DNA of 64,000 bases, taken from positions 2,542,001-2,606,000 of the forward strand of contig NZ_CP026102.1 of NCBI RefSeq assembly GCF_002902945.1, written 5' to 3'. The translations under genes and the position numbers were made by a program. How positions within the stretch are numbered: the stretch's first letter is position 1; the number at the start of each line of letters is the position of its first letter. The notes under the pieces are model-generated. The model searched no databases, had not been told where the DNA came from, and was given only the letters and a program-made list of their open reading frames with translations. Below are positions 37,206-46,589 of the stretch, one piece after another. This DNA comes from Paraburkholderia caribensis. GTDB taxonomy: Bacteria > Pseudomonadota > Gammaproteobacteria > Burkholderiales > Burkholderiaceae.

Positions 37206-38516
37206 TCAGTGTTGCTGCGATTTACGGTAGGCCATGACGCCTGCAACCGTGAAGAAGCTGCCGAAAACCACGATTCTATCATTGTCGGAGGCGCGTTTTA
37301 GCGCATCCTGGAAAGCTTCTGCTGGTGTGGCAAAACGCGTCACGCTGCAATCCGGGCCGTCGCTGACACCCGCATCGCGCAGCAACGCTTCCAGATCTTC
37401 CGCGCTGGCGGCACGCGGCGTCGGCAGATCGGTCACGTTCCAGTGATCGATCTCGCCCTTCAGATGCTCCAGCACGCCCGCGATGTCCTTGTCGCGCATC
37501 GAGCCAAACACGGCGTACGTGTACGGAAAAAAGCCCATATTGCCGAGATTTTGACCCAACACGGCAGCTGCATGCGGATTGTGGCCGACGTCCAGCACGA
37601 CCGACGGCTTGCCCGGCAGCACCTGGAAGCGCCCCGGCAGTTCGACGTTGGCAAGACCCAGACGGATATCTTGCGCCGACACGGGCAAACGGTCGCGCAA
37701 CGCTTCCAGCCCCGCGAGCGCGGCAGTCGTATTGAGCAGCTGATTCGCACCGCGCAGCGCCGGATAGGCCAGCGCGGACCGCCGCATCGTCGGGCCGATG
37801 TAGCTCCATTGCTGGCGCTCGTTTCCCGGTTGCGCTTCGTAGCGGAAATCGCGCCCGAACAGCCACAACTCCGCGCCGATTTTCTCCGCGTGATCGATCA
37901 GCGTTTGCGGCGCAACGGGATCGGCGCAGATCGCCGGCTTGCCCGCGCGGAAGATCCCCGCTTTCTCGAACGCGATTTTCTCGCGCGTATCGCCGAGGAA
38001 GTCGGTGTGATCGATGTCGATGCTCGTGATGATTGCGCAATCGGTATCGAGAATGTTGACGGCGTCGAGCCGCCCGCCGAGCCCCACTTCGAAAATCACT
38101 GCGTCCAGCCCGCGCTCGGCGAACAGATGCATGATCGCCAGCGTCGTGAACTCGAAATACGTCAGCGAGACGGGCTCGGAGAGTGACTGGCGCGCCCTCT
38201 CGACAGCCTCGAAGTGCGGCAGCAGTTCGGCATCCGTCGCCATCTGGCCGTTGATACGCGCGCGCTCGTTGAATGCGAGCAGATGCGGCGACGTATGACA
38301 ACCGACCGTGTACCCCGCGCGCAGCAGGATCGTTTCGAGAATCGCGCAGGTAGAACCCTTGCCGTTCGTGCCGCCGACGGTGATCACCGGACACGCGAAC
38401 TTCAGGTCCAACGCGTCACGCACCTTGCTGATGCGCGCGAGGCCCATGTCGATTCCGACAGGATGAGCCGATTCCAGGTGCGTGAGCCACGCGTCGAGTG
38501 TGGGGAAAGTGATCAT
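37206..38516 (-). CDS. folC: Bifunctional folylpolyglutamate/dihydrofolate synthase FolC
   Basis: Adds glutamate to dihydropteroate and to folates using ATP. The 436-residue protein has the Mur-ligase-type P-loop VITVGGTNGKGSTCAILE, the folate-binding TSPHLLAFNERARINGQ, IFEVGLGGRLDAVNI, and the C-terminal VLDVGHNPHAAAVLGQNL. It lies 27 bases from the downstream SPOR gene and 121 bases after accD. Confidence 0.96.
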   Translation of the reverse strand: MITFPTLDAWLTHLESAHPVGIDMGLARISKVRDALDLKFACPVITVGGTNGKGSTCAILETILLRAGYTVGCHTSPHLLAFNERARINGQMATDAELLPHFEAVERARQSLSEPVSLTYFEFTTLAIMHLFAERGLDAVIFEVGLGGRLDAVNILDTDCAIITSIDIDHTDFLGDTREKIAFEKAGIFRAGKPAICADPVAPQTLIDHAEKIGAELWLFGRDFRYEAQPGNERQQWSYIGPTMRRSALAYPALRGANQLLNTTAALAGLEALRDRLPVSAQDIRLGLANVELPGRFQVLPGKPSVVLDVGHNPHAAAVLGQNLGNMGFFPYTYAVFGSMRDKDIAGVLEHLKGEIDHWNVTDLPTPRAASAEDLEALLRDAGVSDGPDCSVTRFATPAEAFQDALKRASDNDRIVVFGSFFTVAGVMAYRKSQQH

Positions 38517-38637
38517 CTGAAAAACTGGCAGTGCGGACCGGAATTATCCTAGAAATGCCAACGCGCCGCTTGAAGACTTCTCGCGGCGCGTTGGTTGTTC
38601 CTGTCAGCCGTGCGTTGCGTCACGGCCAGGGACGGCG

Positions 38638-39510
38638 TCAGGCGACCGCGTCGGCCGGCTGGCGCGTCAGCAGCGCCATCAGTTGCGCGATTTCCTCGCG
38701 CAGCTTGCGACGGTCGACGATCATGTCGATCGCGCCCTTTTGCAACAGGAATTCGGCCCGCTGGAAGCCTTCCGGCAGTTTTTCGCGCACGGTCTGCTCG
38801 ATCACGCGCGGGCCGGCAAAGCCGATCAGCGCCTTCGGCTCGGCGATCACGACGTCCCCGAGGAACGCGAAGCTCGCCGACACGCCGCCCATGGTCGGAT
38901 CGGTCAGCACGGAGATGAACGGCAGCTTGGCCTCGGCGAGCTTGGTCAGCATCGCGGTGGTCTTGGCCATCTGCATCAGCGACAGCAGGCTTTCCTGCAT
39001 CCGCGCGCCGCCCGAGGCGGTAAAGCAGATGAACGGCACGTGCTGCTCGATCGCGTTCTGCGCGCCGCGCGCAAAGCGCTCGCCGACCACGGAACCCATC
39101 GAGCCGCCCATGAACGCAAACTCGAAGCACGCGACCACGACGGGCAGCGTGTGGATCGCGCCGCCCATTACGACCATCGCGTCGGTTTCGTCGGTTTCGT
39201 CCATCGCCTCTTTCAGGCGGTCGGGGTACTTGCGGCTGTCCTTGAACTTGAGCGCGTCGACCGGCAGGATTTCCTGGCCGATTTCATAGCGGCCTTCCGG
39301 ATCGAGCAAGCCGTCGAGCCGTTCGCGCGCGCCGATCCGCATATGGTGGTCGCACTTCGGGCAGACGTGCAGATTCGCTTCGACGTCGTTGCGGTACAGC
39401 ACCGCTTCGCACGACGGGCATTTGATCCACAGCCCTTCCGGAATGCCCTTGCGGCTCTTCGGGTCGGTTTGCTTGATTTTCGGCGGCAACAGTTTGTCGA
39501 GCCAGCTCAT
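38638..39510 (-). CDS. accD: Acetyl-CoA carboxylase carboxyltransferase subunit beta AccD
   Basis: Zinc-binding beta subunit of the carboxyltransferase that makes malonyl-CoA for fatty-acid synthesis; it needs AccA, which is not in this window. The N-terminal zinc ribbon is seen as WIKCPSCEAVLYRNDVEANLHVCPKCDHHMRIG (four Cys). The crotonase-like core has FICFTASGGARMQESLLSLMQMAKT and PTMGGVSASFAFLGDV. Length (290) is normal. Confidence 0.97.
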   Translation of the reverse strand: MSWLDKLLPPKIKQTDPKSRKGIPEGLWIKCPSCEAVLYRNDVEANLHVCPKCDHHMRIGARERLDGLLDPEGRYEIGQEILPVDALKFKDSRKYPDRLKEAMDETDETDAMVVMGGAIHTLPVVVACFEFAFMGGSMGSVVGERFARGAQNAIEQHVPFICFTASGGARMQESLLSLMQMAKTTAMLTKLAEAKLPFISVLTDPTMGGVSASFAFLGDVVIAEPKALIGFAGPRVIEQTVREKLPEGFQRAEFLLQKGAIDMIVDRRKLREEIAQLMALLTRQPADAVA

Positions 39511-39592
39511 GATGATTCCTTCCAGGATTCGCGATACGAAAGACGGCGCAGCAGGAACCGCGCCGCCATGCTAACCGCGACAAAAATGATGT

Positions 39593-40408
39593 TTATCGGG
39601 CAGTCGCGCCGATGCTGTCGAGCGCCTGGCGAATTTCAGCAATGAAAGTCGTCAGCTTGCTCGCAGCGGACTCGGGTGCTGCTTCTTCGAGCAACTGCAC
39701 GATACGGCTGCCGATCACGACGGCATCGGAGACTTCGGCCACGGCGCGCGCGGATTGCGCATCCCGAATGCCGAAACCGACGCCCACCGGAAGCGGTACG
39801 CGCGACTTGATGGCCGGGATTTTACCCGCGATGCTCAAAACGTCCAGATTTGCAGAGCCCGTGACGCCCTTGAGCGACACATAGTAGACGTAGCCGGACG
39901 CGATTTTACCAACCTCCGCGATGCGCTCGTCCGTCGACGTGGGCGCGAGCAGGAAAATCGGATCGATCCCGGCGGCCTTCATCTTTTCGGCGAAGATAGC
40001 CGATTCTTCGGGCGGATAGTCGACAACCAGCACGCCGTCGACACCCGCTTCCTTCGCGGCAACGGCGAACGCGTCGGCCCCCATGCGCTCGATGGGATTC
40101 GCGTAGCCCATCAGCACGACGGGTGTCTTTGCGTCGGTTTCGCGGAAGCGCTTGACGTCGGCGAGCACGTGTTTCAGCGACACGCCCTTTGCCAGCGCGC
40201 GCTCCGACGACTGCTGGATCACAGGGCCGTCGGCCATCGGGTCCGAAAATGGCACGCCAAGCTCGATGACGTCGGCACCGCCCTTCGCGAGCGCGTGCAT
40301 GAATTCGACGGTGCGCGCCGGATCGGGATCGCCCGCGGTGATGAACGGAATCAGACCTTTCTTGCCCTGCGCGGCCAGTGCCGCGAACGTGGATTGAATA
40401 CGGGACAT
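39593..40408 (-). CDS. trpA: Tryptophan synthase alpha chain TrpA
   Basis: Cleaves indole-3-glycerol phosphate to indole, which passes to TrpB. The 271-residue TIM barrel shows LIPFITAGDPDPARTVEFMHALAKGGADVIELGVPFSDPMADGPVIQ with the catalytic Glu and Asp region, and YYVSLKGVTGSANLD. It is separated from trpB by the DNA methyltransferase gene. Confidence 0.97.
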   Translation of the reverse strand: MSRIQSTFAALAAQGKKGLIPFITAGDPDPARTVEFMHALAKGGADVIELGVPFSDPMADGPVIQQSSERALAKGVSLKHVLADVKRFRETDAKTPVVLMGYANPIERMGADAFAVAAKEAGVDGVLVVDYPPEESAIFAEKMKAAGIDPIFLLAPTSTDERIAEVGKIASGYVYYVSLKGVTGSANLDVLSIAGKIPAIKSRVPLPVGVGFGIRDAQSARAVAEVSDAVVIGSRIVQLLEEAAPESAASKLTTFIAEIRQALDSIGATAR

Positions 40409-40445
40409 GGAATTTTCTCGAAGTCGATGACTGCGCGGTCTGGCG

Positions 40446-41360
40446 TCAGGCCGTCGTCGTAGTCGTGGTGACGGCTGCTTTCCGGCGCGAAACGGGTTCC
40501 GGCGGATTTGCCGCCAAACTAACGCGTTCTCGCGCTATCGCGCAGTAACTTTCATTGATCTCATAGCCGACGAATTCGCGCTTCTGACGGGCGCAAGCGA
40601 CGGCCGTCGTGCCGCTTCCCATAAAGGGATCGAGCACGCGGCCACCCGGCGGACAGCTGGCCAACACCATCCGCTCGACAATTTCGAGCGGTTTCTGGGT
40701 GGGATGGTCGACGCGTTCGGCGTGTTGCCGGTGCAGACGCGAGACCGACCAGACGTCCTTCGGGTTGTAGCCCATCTCGAGCCACTTGCTTCCTTCGAAC
40801 AACTTACGCGAACGCGCCTTCTTCGTGGCGGCATCGTATGGGATACGGACGGGATCGAGGTCGAAATAATAATCTTTCGACACCGCGAAATAACCGATGT
40901 TGTCGTGCACCGACGTAAAGCGGCGCGTCGTGCCGCCCATGCTCGGCACGCGCCGGTCCCAGATGATCTCGTTGACCATCGTCAGGCGGCTCTTCAGAAA
41001 CACGAAGATTTCCGGCGCGTACTGCCATGTGCAGAAGATATACAGCGAACCCGACGGCTTCAGCTTCGGAATGGCGAGTTCGAGCCAGGCACGCGTCCAG
41101 GCGAGAAAATCCTCGCCCGAGCGCATGTCGGAATCATTGCCATAGTCCTTGCCGAGGCCGTACGGCGGATCGGCCACGATCAGATCGATCGAGCCGTCCG
41201 GCAGGTTCGTCGCATCGGTCAGAAAATCGCGGTTCAGGAGCTCGATGCCCGCAGGCACCGGCAACAGCGGCGCAGCGGCCGCGTGCAATGGCCCGGCAAC
41301 GCCTGCTTCGGCGTCGTCGTCCAGCGCGGGCGGCTGCGGCTCCTCGAACTCGTCGCGCAT
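40446..41360 (-). CDS. Orphan DNA methyltransferase (beta-class, amino-methylating)
   Basis: A 304-residue S-adenosylmethionine-dependent DNA methyltransferase. Catalytic motif IV DPPY is at residues 64-67 and the SAM-binding motif FMGSGT at about 246-251, followed by FVGYEINESY. Motif IV before motif I defines the beta class, which methylates exocyclic amino groups (N6-adenine or N4-cytosine). No restriction endonuclease is adjacent, so it is an orphan and more likely regulatory than defensive. It lies between trpB and trpA on the same strand with short gaps (11 and 37 bases), so it is probably cotranscribed. The recognition site cannot be read. Confidence 0.9.
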   Translation of the reverse strand: MRDEFEEPQPPALDDDAEAGVAGPLHAAAAPLLPVPAGIELLNRDFLTDATNLPDGSIDLIVADPPYGLGKDYGNDSDMRSGEDFLAWTRAWLELAIPKLKPSGSLYIFCTWQYAPEIFVFLKSRLTMVNEIIWDRRVPSMGGTTRRFTSVHDNIGYFAVSKDYYFDLDPVRIPYDAATKKARSRKLFEGSKWLEMGYNPKDVWSVSRLHRQHAERVDHPTQKPLEIVERMVLASCPPGGRVLDPFMGSGTTAVACARQKREFVGYEINESYCAIARERVSLAANPPEPVSRRKAAVTTTTTTA

Positions 41361-41371
41361 CGCCTGGGCGC

Positions 41372-42565
41372 TCAGAACTGGATGCCCGATCGCTCGGCGA
41401 CCGTGTGCATGTCCTTGTCGCCCCGGCCCGACAGGTTCACCAGAAGGATTTTGTCCTTCGGCAGAGTCGGCGCGAGCTTCGCCGCGTACGCGAGCGCGTG
41501 GCTGGACTCCAGCGCGGGAATGATGCCCTCGATCCGGCAGCAGTCGTGGAACGCCTTGAGCGCCTCTTCGTCAGTGATGCCGACGTATTCCGCGCGGCCG
41601 CTGTCCTTGAGCCACGCGTGCTCGGGACCGACGCCCGGATAATCAAGACCCGCCGACACCGAATGCGTCTCGATGATCTGGCCGTTTTCGTCCTGCAGCA
41701 GATAAGTGCGATTGCCGTGCAGCACGCCAGGGCTGCCGCCGATCAGCGACGCCGCGTGACGACCCGTGTCGATGCCGTCGCCGGCCGCTTCCACGCCAAT
41801 CAGTTTCACCGATTTGTCGTCGATATACGGATAAAAGATACCCATCGCGTTCGATCCACCGCCAACGCACGCGATCACGGCGTCCGGCTGACGCCCTGTC
41901 AATTCGGGCATCTGCACCTTGCATTCGTCACCGATCACGCGCTGGAAGTCGCGCACCATCATCGGATACGGATGCGGCCCAGCCACGGTGCCGATGATGT
42001 AGAACGTGCTCTCGACGTTCGTGACCCAGTCGCGCATCGCTTCGTTCAGCGCGTCTTTCAGCGTACGCGAGCCGGATTCGACGGGCACGACGGTCGCACC
42101 CAGCAGTTTCATCCGGTAGACGTTCGCGGCCTGGCGGCGCACGTCTTCCGCGCCCATGTAGACGATGCACTCCATGCCGAAGCGCGCCGCGATGGTCGCG
42201 GTGGCCACGCCATGCTGGCCGGCGCCCGTTTCCGCGATCACGCGGGGCTTGCCCATGCGTTTGGCGAGCAGCGCCTGGCCGATCACGTTGTTCACCTTGT
42301 GCGCGCCCGTGTGGTTCAGGTCTTCGCGCTTCAGATAAACCTGCGCGCCGCCGAGCAGTTCGCTCCAGCGTTGCGCGTGATAGACAGGGGAAGGACGACC
42401 CACGAAGTACTTCAGTTCGCGCTCGTATTCGGCAATGAAGTCGGGGTCTACCGAGTATTTTTCGTACGCAACACGCAGTTCGTCGAGCGCGTGCATCAGC
42501 GTCTCGGCAACGAACACGCCGCCATATTGGCCGAAATGGCCACGTTCATCGGGTAAGTTGTACAT
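41372..42565 (-). CDS. trpB: Tryptophan synthase beta chain TrpB
   Basis: PLP enzyme that condenses indole and serine to tryptophan. The 397-residue protein starts MYNLPDERGHFGQYGGVFVAETLM. The PLP Lys is in YLKREDLNHTGAHKVNN; ETGAGQHGVATAT and CVGGGSNAMGIF (phosphate-binding loop) follow. The ATG at 42565 gives the family N-terminus; upstream in-frame codons are not conserved in kind. Confidence 0.97.
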   Translation of the reverse strand: MYNLPDERGHFGQYGGVFVAETLMHALDELRVAYEKYSVDPDFIAEYERELKYFVGRPSPVYHAQRWSELLGGAQVYLKREDLNHTGAHKVNNVIGQALLAKRMGKPRVIAETGAGQHGVATATIAARFGMECIVYMGAEDVRRQAANVYRMKLLGATVVPVESGSRTLKDALNEAMRDWVTNVESTFYIIGTVAGPHPYPMMVRDFQRVIGDECKVQMPELTGRQPDAVIACVGGGSNAMGIFYPYIDDKSVKLIGVEAAGDGIDTGRHAASLIGGSPGVLHGNRTYLLQDENGQIIETHSVSAGLDYPGVGPEHAWLKDSGRAEYVGITDEEALKAFHDCCRIEGIIPALESSHALAYAAKLAPTLPKDKILLVNLSGRGDKDMHTVAERSGIQF

Positions 42566-42625
42566 ATCCGTCACTCTTCTCAGCTTGCCGCATGTCCCCG
42601 CGTCAGGCGCGGCGCGGCCTTGCAA

Positions 42626-43333
42626 TCACCGGGCGTCCGCCTCGCGCACTGCGCGCACGAACGCCGCCATCCGGGCGTGATCCTTCACGCCCTTTGCGCC
42701 CGGCACCTCGATGCCGCTCGAGACATCGACCGCGTACGGGCGCACGCGATGAATCGCATCACTGACGTTTTGCGTGTTCAACCCACCACTCAAAACGGCC
42801 CGACGCGCGAGCTCTTGTGGAATAAGTGACCAATCGAAGACCTTCCCGCCGCCGCCATAGCCTTCGACATGGGTGTCGAACAGAAGACCGCTGGCGGCTG
42901 AATAGTTGAGTGCCGATTTTACCAAATCGGCCGGTTGAGTATCGGCTGCAATCCGCAACGCGCGCAACCAAGGCAAACCCGCAACGCCCGCCAGCTTTTC
43001 GCACTGCTCGGGCGTTTCGTCGCCGTGGAACTGCAGCATCGTCAGCGGCACGTTGCAGGTGACCTCGCCGAACCACTCCGGCGTCGGATTCACGAACAGC
43101 CCGACAATCGACACGAACGGCGGCACGACCCGCGTCATCTCGACTGCCTGCGCGATGCTCAAGGCGCGCGGGCTGGGCGGGTAGAACACGAGGCCGATCG
43201 CATCGGCGCCGAGGTCCACGGCATGGGCGACATCGGCGGCATTGGCGAGCCCGCACAGCTTGATGCGCGTGCGGTGCGGCACGGTGTCGGGGGACTGCGA
43301 AAGGCTTGCGGCCTGGGTGTCGGCGGAAGTCAT
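42626..43333 (-). CDS. trpF: Phosphoribosylanthranilate isomerase TrpF
   Basis: Converts phosphoribosylanthranilate to the carboxyphenylamino-deoxyribulose phosphate in tryptophan synthesis. The 235-residue barrel has RIKLCGLANAADVAHAV (catalytic Cys), GLVFYPPSPRAL, LLFDTHVEGYGGGGKVFDW (catalytic Asp) and SGIEVPGAKGVKD. A roughly 30-residue N-terminal extension precedes the barrel. The ATG at 43333 overlaps the truA stop by four bases (ATGA). Confidence 0.96.
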   Translation of the reverse strand: MTSADTQAASLSQSPDTVPHRTRIKLCGLANAADVAHAVDLGADAIGLVFYPPSPRALSIAQAVEMTRVVPPFVSIVGLFVNPTPEWFGEVTCNVPLTMLQFHGDETPEQCEKLAGVAGLPWLRALRIAADTQPADLVKSALNYSAASGLLFDTHVEGYGGGGKVFDWSLIPQELARRAVLSGGLNTQNVSDAIHRVRPYAVDVSSGIEVPGAKGVKDHARMAAFVRAVREADAR

Positions 43334-44133
43334 GAGTCGGTCCAAACGGTGCTCCAAGGAACGCTGCCCGCCTGCGGCGCAGGCACGGCGAACGCCTCAG
43401 GATAGCCCACTTGCGCGAGATACAGCCCGTCGGGCATGAAAGTGGGCGCCGCGCGTTTCCGGTCGCGGCCTTGCAATACCTCCGCGAGCCACGCGGCCGG
43501 ATAGCGCCCGCGGCCCACGGCCACGAGACAGCCCATCAGGTTGCGCACCATGTGGTGCAGGAACGCGTTGGCGCGAAAGCGGAAGTGGATGAAATCGCCC
43601 TGTGACCGGATATCGATCTGATACAAATGCTTGACGGGCGTCTTCGCCTGGCATTCCGATGAGCGGAACGCCGAAAAATCGTTCTCGCCGATCAGGCAGG
43701 CGGCCGCGTCGCACATCGCGTCGACGTCGAGCGGCGTATGAATCCAGCCGGCGCGGCCCGTGAGCATCGGCGAACGCACGGGATGCACGTACAGCGCGTA
43801 GTAATAAGTGCGCTCGAAGGCCGAAAAGCGCGCGTGGAATGCGTCGGGCATCGGCTTGGCCCATTGCACAGCGATCGTCGGCGGCAAGAAGGCGTTCGTG
43901 CCGCGCACCCACGAAAAGTCTGTACGGTCGAGTTCCGTATCGAAATGCACGACCTGCCCGAGACCGTGGACACCCGTGTCCGTGCGGCCCGCCACGACCG
44001 TCTGCAGTGGCGTCTGCGCGAATTCGCGCAGCGCCCGTTCGAGCGCATCCTGCACGGTTTTGCCGTGCGGCTGCGACTGCCAGCCGCAAAACGCCGCACC
44101 GTCGTACTGGATGCCAAGCGCGATCCGCGTCAT
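43330..44133 (-). CDS. truA: tRNA pseudouridine(38-40) synthase TruA
   Basis: Isomerises uridines 38-40 of the tRNA anticodon arm. The 267-residue protein has RIALGIQYDGAAFCGWQSQP, the catalytic Asp in VVAGRTDTGVHGLGQVVHFD, and FLHHMVRNLMGCLVAVGRGR. The ATG at 44133 overlaps the fimV stop (TGATG); a GTG one codon upstream is possible. It is coupled to trpF downstream, which is metabolically unrelated. Confidence 0.96.
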   Translation of the reverse strand: MTRIALGIQYDGAAFCGWQSQPHGKTVQDALERALREFAQTPLQTVVAGRTDTGVHGLGQVVHFDTELDRTDFSWVRGTNAFLPPTIAVQWAKPMPDAFHARFSAFERTYYYALYVHPVRSPMLTGRAGWIHTPLDVDAMCDAAACLIGENDFSAFRSSECQAKTPVKHLYQIDIRSQGDFIHFRFRANAFLHHMVRNLMGCLVAVGRGRYPAAWLAEVLQGRDRKRAAPTFMPDGLYLAQVGYPEAFAVPAPQAGSVPWSTVWTDS

Positions 44134-46445
44134 CACGAAAGCGGCGCGAGCGTCGACAGCAATGCGCGGGCGTCGGCGCGAGTGTCGGCATCGTTCGATT
44201 CGATGACTTCGTTGATCAGCGTGCGCGCGCCGACCACGTCGCCAAGGTCGATGTATTCCACGGCCAGGTCGAGCTTGTTGCGGGCGATACGCGCGACTTC
44301 GTCCGGCGTGAAAGCGGGCACGACTTGCGACGGCGACGGCGGCAGTTCCAGGTCGAAGTCGAGCTTCAACGCGCCGAAGCGCGCCGCGCCTAGCCCGGCG
44401 ACGGCGGCCGCACCGGCCGTGCCGGCGATGATCTCGGCGGCGGCAGCAGGCACCTGCGGCGCGTGCGCCGGCACCGCCTGTTGCGCCGTGATTTCGGGCG
44501 CGACGACGGGCTGTGTCACAGCGGGTGCGAAGGGAGCGGATGGCTCGACGCGCGGCGGCAACGCGAAGTCGTCGATGCTGTCGAGCGCGCGCATCGCGTC
44601 GCGCGGGAATGCGTCCGGCACAGCCGGTTCCAGCGGCGGCGGTGCGCCGAGCGGGAGCGAAGCCGGCGCGCGTTGTTCAGCGTCGATCTCGGCATCGGCT
44701 GGATGCAGTTCATTGAGCTCGGGCAGCGGCTCGATCAGCTGTTCATGCTGCGCGGCCGGTTCGACGCTCAACTGGATGGGCGGCGCAACGGACGCCGTGG
44801 GCTGCTCGAACGAGGGTTCGTGCTGTCCGGTTCCAGGCGACTCACCACCGTCGAGCACGAACGGCCCGGGTTTCGCGCCAGACTCATCGAGCGGTGATTC
44901 GATCGGCTCGGCGAAATGCGGCTCGACGGGGTCGTGTATCGGCTGCTCGTCGAGCGGCAGTTCGGTGGATGGCGTCGTGTCGACGGCAAGCTCGCCCGTC
45001 GTCAGTTCCTGTGCGCGCTCAGCCTGTTCGCGTTCGGCTGCCTCGGCGGCACGCGCTTCTTCGCGGGCCGGATCGAGCGATTCGCGCGGCAGCGCATCGG
45101 CGCCGAGCGCCGCGGCTGCGTCGAGGGCGGCTTCCGTGGAGGCGCCATCGAACGATTCGAGTTCGTGCTTCCGTCCGGCGTCGTGGCCGTATGCGGGCGA
45201 AAGCGCAGCAGCGGCGGTAACGGTAGCCGGACCGGCTTCGTGCGATCCGGTTTCAGACGGTTCGTCCGGCGACGAAGGCGGCTCATCGCTACGCGCGACT
45301 GCAGCAGGCTCGGCGGCAGCGGGCGCAACGGGCGTTTCATCTTCGCGTGCAGCGTCGTCGCTCGCCACTTCCTGCGCGCGCGCCGCCTTACGACGCCGGC
45401 GCATCGTCAAACCGGCCAGCAGCGCCACAAGTGCCGCGCCGACGATAGCAGCCACGCCCAGAGATTCTTGCGACATACCCGCCAGCTGGTTCGCGGGCTG
45501 CGTTGCCGCGGGCGCAGCATGAGCGGGTGCGCCAGCGCCGGGCGTCACGCCCGATGGCTGCGTCGCGCCCGGCGACGTCGGCGCGCTTTCATTTGCGCCC
45601 GACTGCTTGCCGATACCGTGCTTCTGCAACTCCATCAGCACACGGTTCTTCAGCGCAAGGAGCTGCTGCAGGCTCGACGGGCGCGGCTGCGACGCGGGTT
45701 GCGCGTTGCTGGTAGAGGGCGCGCCGGGCGCCGCGGCGGCCGACTCGCTGCCCTGGATGGAACCTGTGTATGAATGCGTGCCGCTCGCAGCCGATGATGC
45801 GGCGGCGCCGCTCGTGGGCAGCGCGCCGGCAGCGGGTGCGGACGTCGCCTCGGCCGTGGCCGCGGCCGGAGCACTGGCGCCTTGCGTTGGCGTCGAGGCG
45901 GCCGCCTCGACGGGCCACGACGCGCCGGCAGCCGCTGCACTCGCGCCGGCAGCCGTGGCAGCGGGCGCGGATGCCGAAGTCGTCGTGGCGGCGTTGTTGG
46001 TGGTCGCAGCCTGCGCCGACGCGCCGGACGGAGCCGAGGCCGACACCGCAGCCGATGCCGCGACGATAGGCGCCCCCGTCGCATCGACGGCAGGCAGGTT
46101 CAGGACAGCGCCCAGCCGTAACCGGCTTGGATCGTGCCCCATGAACGCGTTCGGATTCGCGTCGAAGATCGCTTTCGCCGCGCGCGCCAGCACAGTGCGG
46201 TCATGCGACTGCGTCATCGCGACGGCTGCATCGTTGAGCGATTGCCCCGGCTGAACGGTGAATTGCGTGCCGCTGGAAGCCGAACCAGCCGGCGCGCTCG
46301 CCGTCGCAGCACCTGACGCCGCGGTTTGCGCGTACGCCATGCCCGGTATCGAAACTGCACCGGCAAAAACGATCGCGACCGACGCCGCAATCCGATGTGA
46401 GCCGCTGCGTGTGGCGGCGAGAATAAGAGGGAATCGGGCCGTCAT
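44133..46445 (-). CDS. fimV: FimV-like pilus-assembly/polar-organising protein
   Basis: A 770-residue envelope protein resembling Pseudomonas FimV, a peptidoglycan-binding hub for type IV pili and polarity. It has a signal peptide (about 1-40, ending GMAYAQ) and a LysM-like segment (FTVQPGQSLNDAAVAMTQ, NAFMGHDPSRLRLGAVLNLPA). A low-complexity Ala/Ser linker, a single transmembrane segment (LGVAAIVGAALVALLAGLTM, about 325-350) and a long acidic cytoplasmic region follow. The C-terminal FimV domain is ARNKLDLAVEYIDLGDVVGARTLINEVIESNDADTRADARALL. Its place after asd and before truA matches Pseudomonas. Confidence 0.88.
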   Translation of the reverse strand: MTARFPLILAATRSGSHRIAASVAIVFAGAVSIPGMAYAQTAASGAATASAPAGSASSGTQFTVQPGQSLNDAAVAMTQSHDRTVLARAAKAIFDANPNAFMGHDPSRLRLGAVLNLPAVDATGAPIVAASAAVSASAPSGASAQAATTNNAATTTSASAPAATAAGASAAAAGASWPVEAAASTPTQGASAPAAATAEATSAPAAGALPTSGAAASSAASGTHSYTGSIQGSESAAAAPGAPSTSNAQPASQPRPSSLQQLLALKNRVLMELQKHGIGKQSGANESAPTSPGATQPSGVTPGAGAPAHAAPAATQPANQLAGMSQESLGVAAIVGAALVALLAGLTMRRRRKAARAQEVASDDAAREDETPVAPAAAEPAAVARSDEPPSSPDEPSETGSHEAGPATVTAAAALSPAYGHDAGRKHELESFDGASTEAALDAAAALGADALPRESLDPAREEARAAEAAEREQAERAQELTTGELAVDTTPSTELPLDEQPIHDPVEPHFAEPIESPLDESGAKPGPFVLDGGESPGTGQHEPSFEQPTASVAPPIQLSVEPAAQHEQLIEPLPELNELHPADAEIDAEQRAPASLPLGAPPPLEPAVPDAFPRDAMRALDSIDDFALPPRVEPSAPFAPAVTQPVVAPEITAQQAVPAHAPQVPAAAAEIIAGTAGAAAVAGLGAARFGALKLDFDLELPPSPSQVVPAFTPDEVARIARNKLDLAVEYIDLGDVVGARTLINEVIESNDADTRADARALLSTLAPLS

Positions 46446-46516
46446 CGGGACCTTTCGTGCGCGGTCGTGCGGCGCATGCTTAGAAATGTTGGCGACAAGA
46501 TTCTGAAATACACAAT

Positions 46517-46548
46517 AAAAAAGCGCCGCGAAAATCGCGACGCTTTTT
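46517..46548 (-). terminator. Intrinsic terminator between fimV and asd
   Basis: On the minus strand the stem AAAAAGCG-t-CGCG / CGCG-c-CGCTTTTT (one mismatch, loop ATTTT) is followed by more Us (AAAAAA-side 46517-46522). It lies after asd and before fimV, so fimV should have its own promoter. The symmetrical A/T flanks could let it work in both directions. Confidence 0.8.
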
Positions 46549-46589
46549 GGAGTTTTCTACGCGTCGTTCAGCTAACGCGCTAGTTTACT

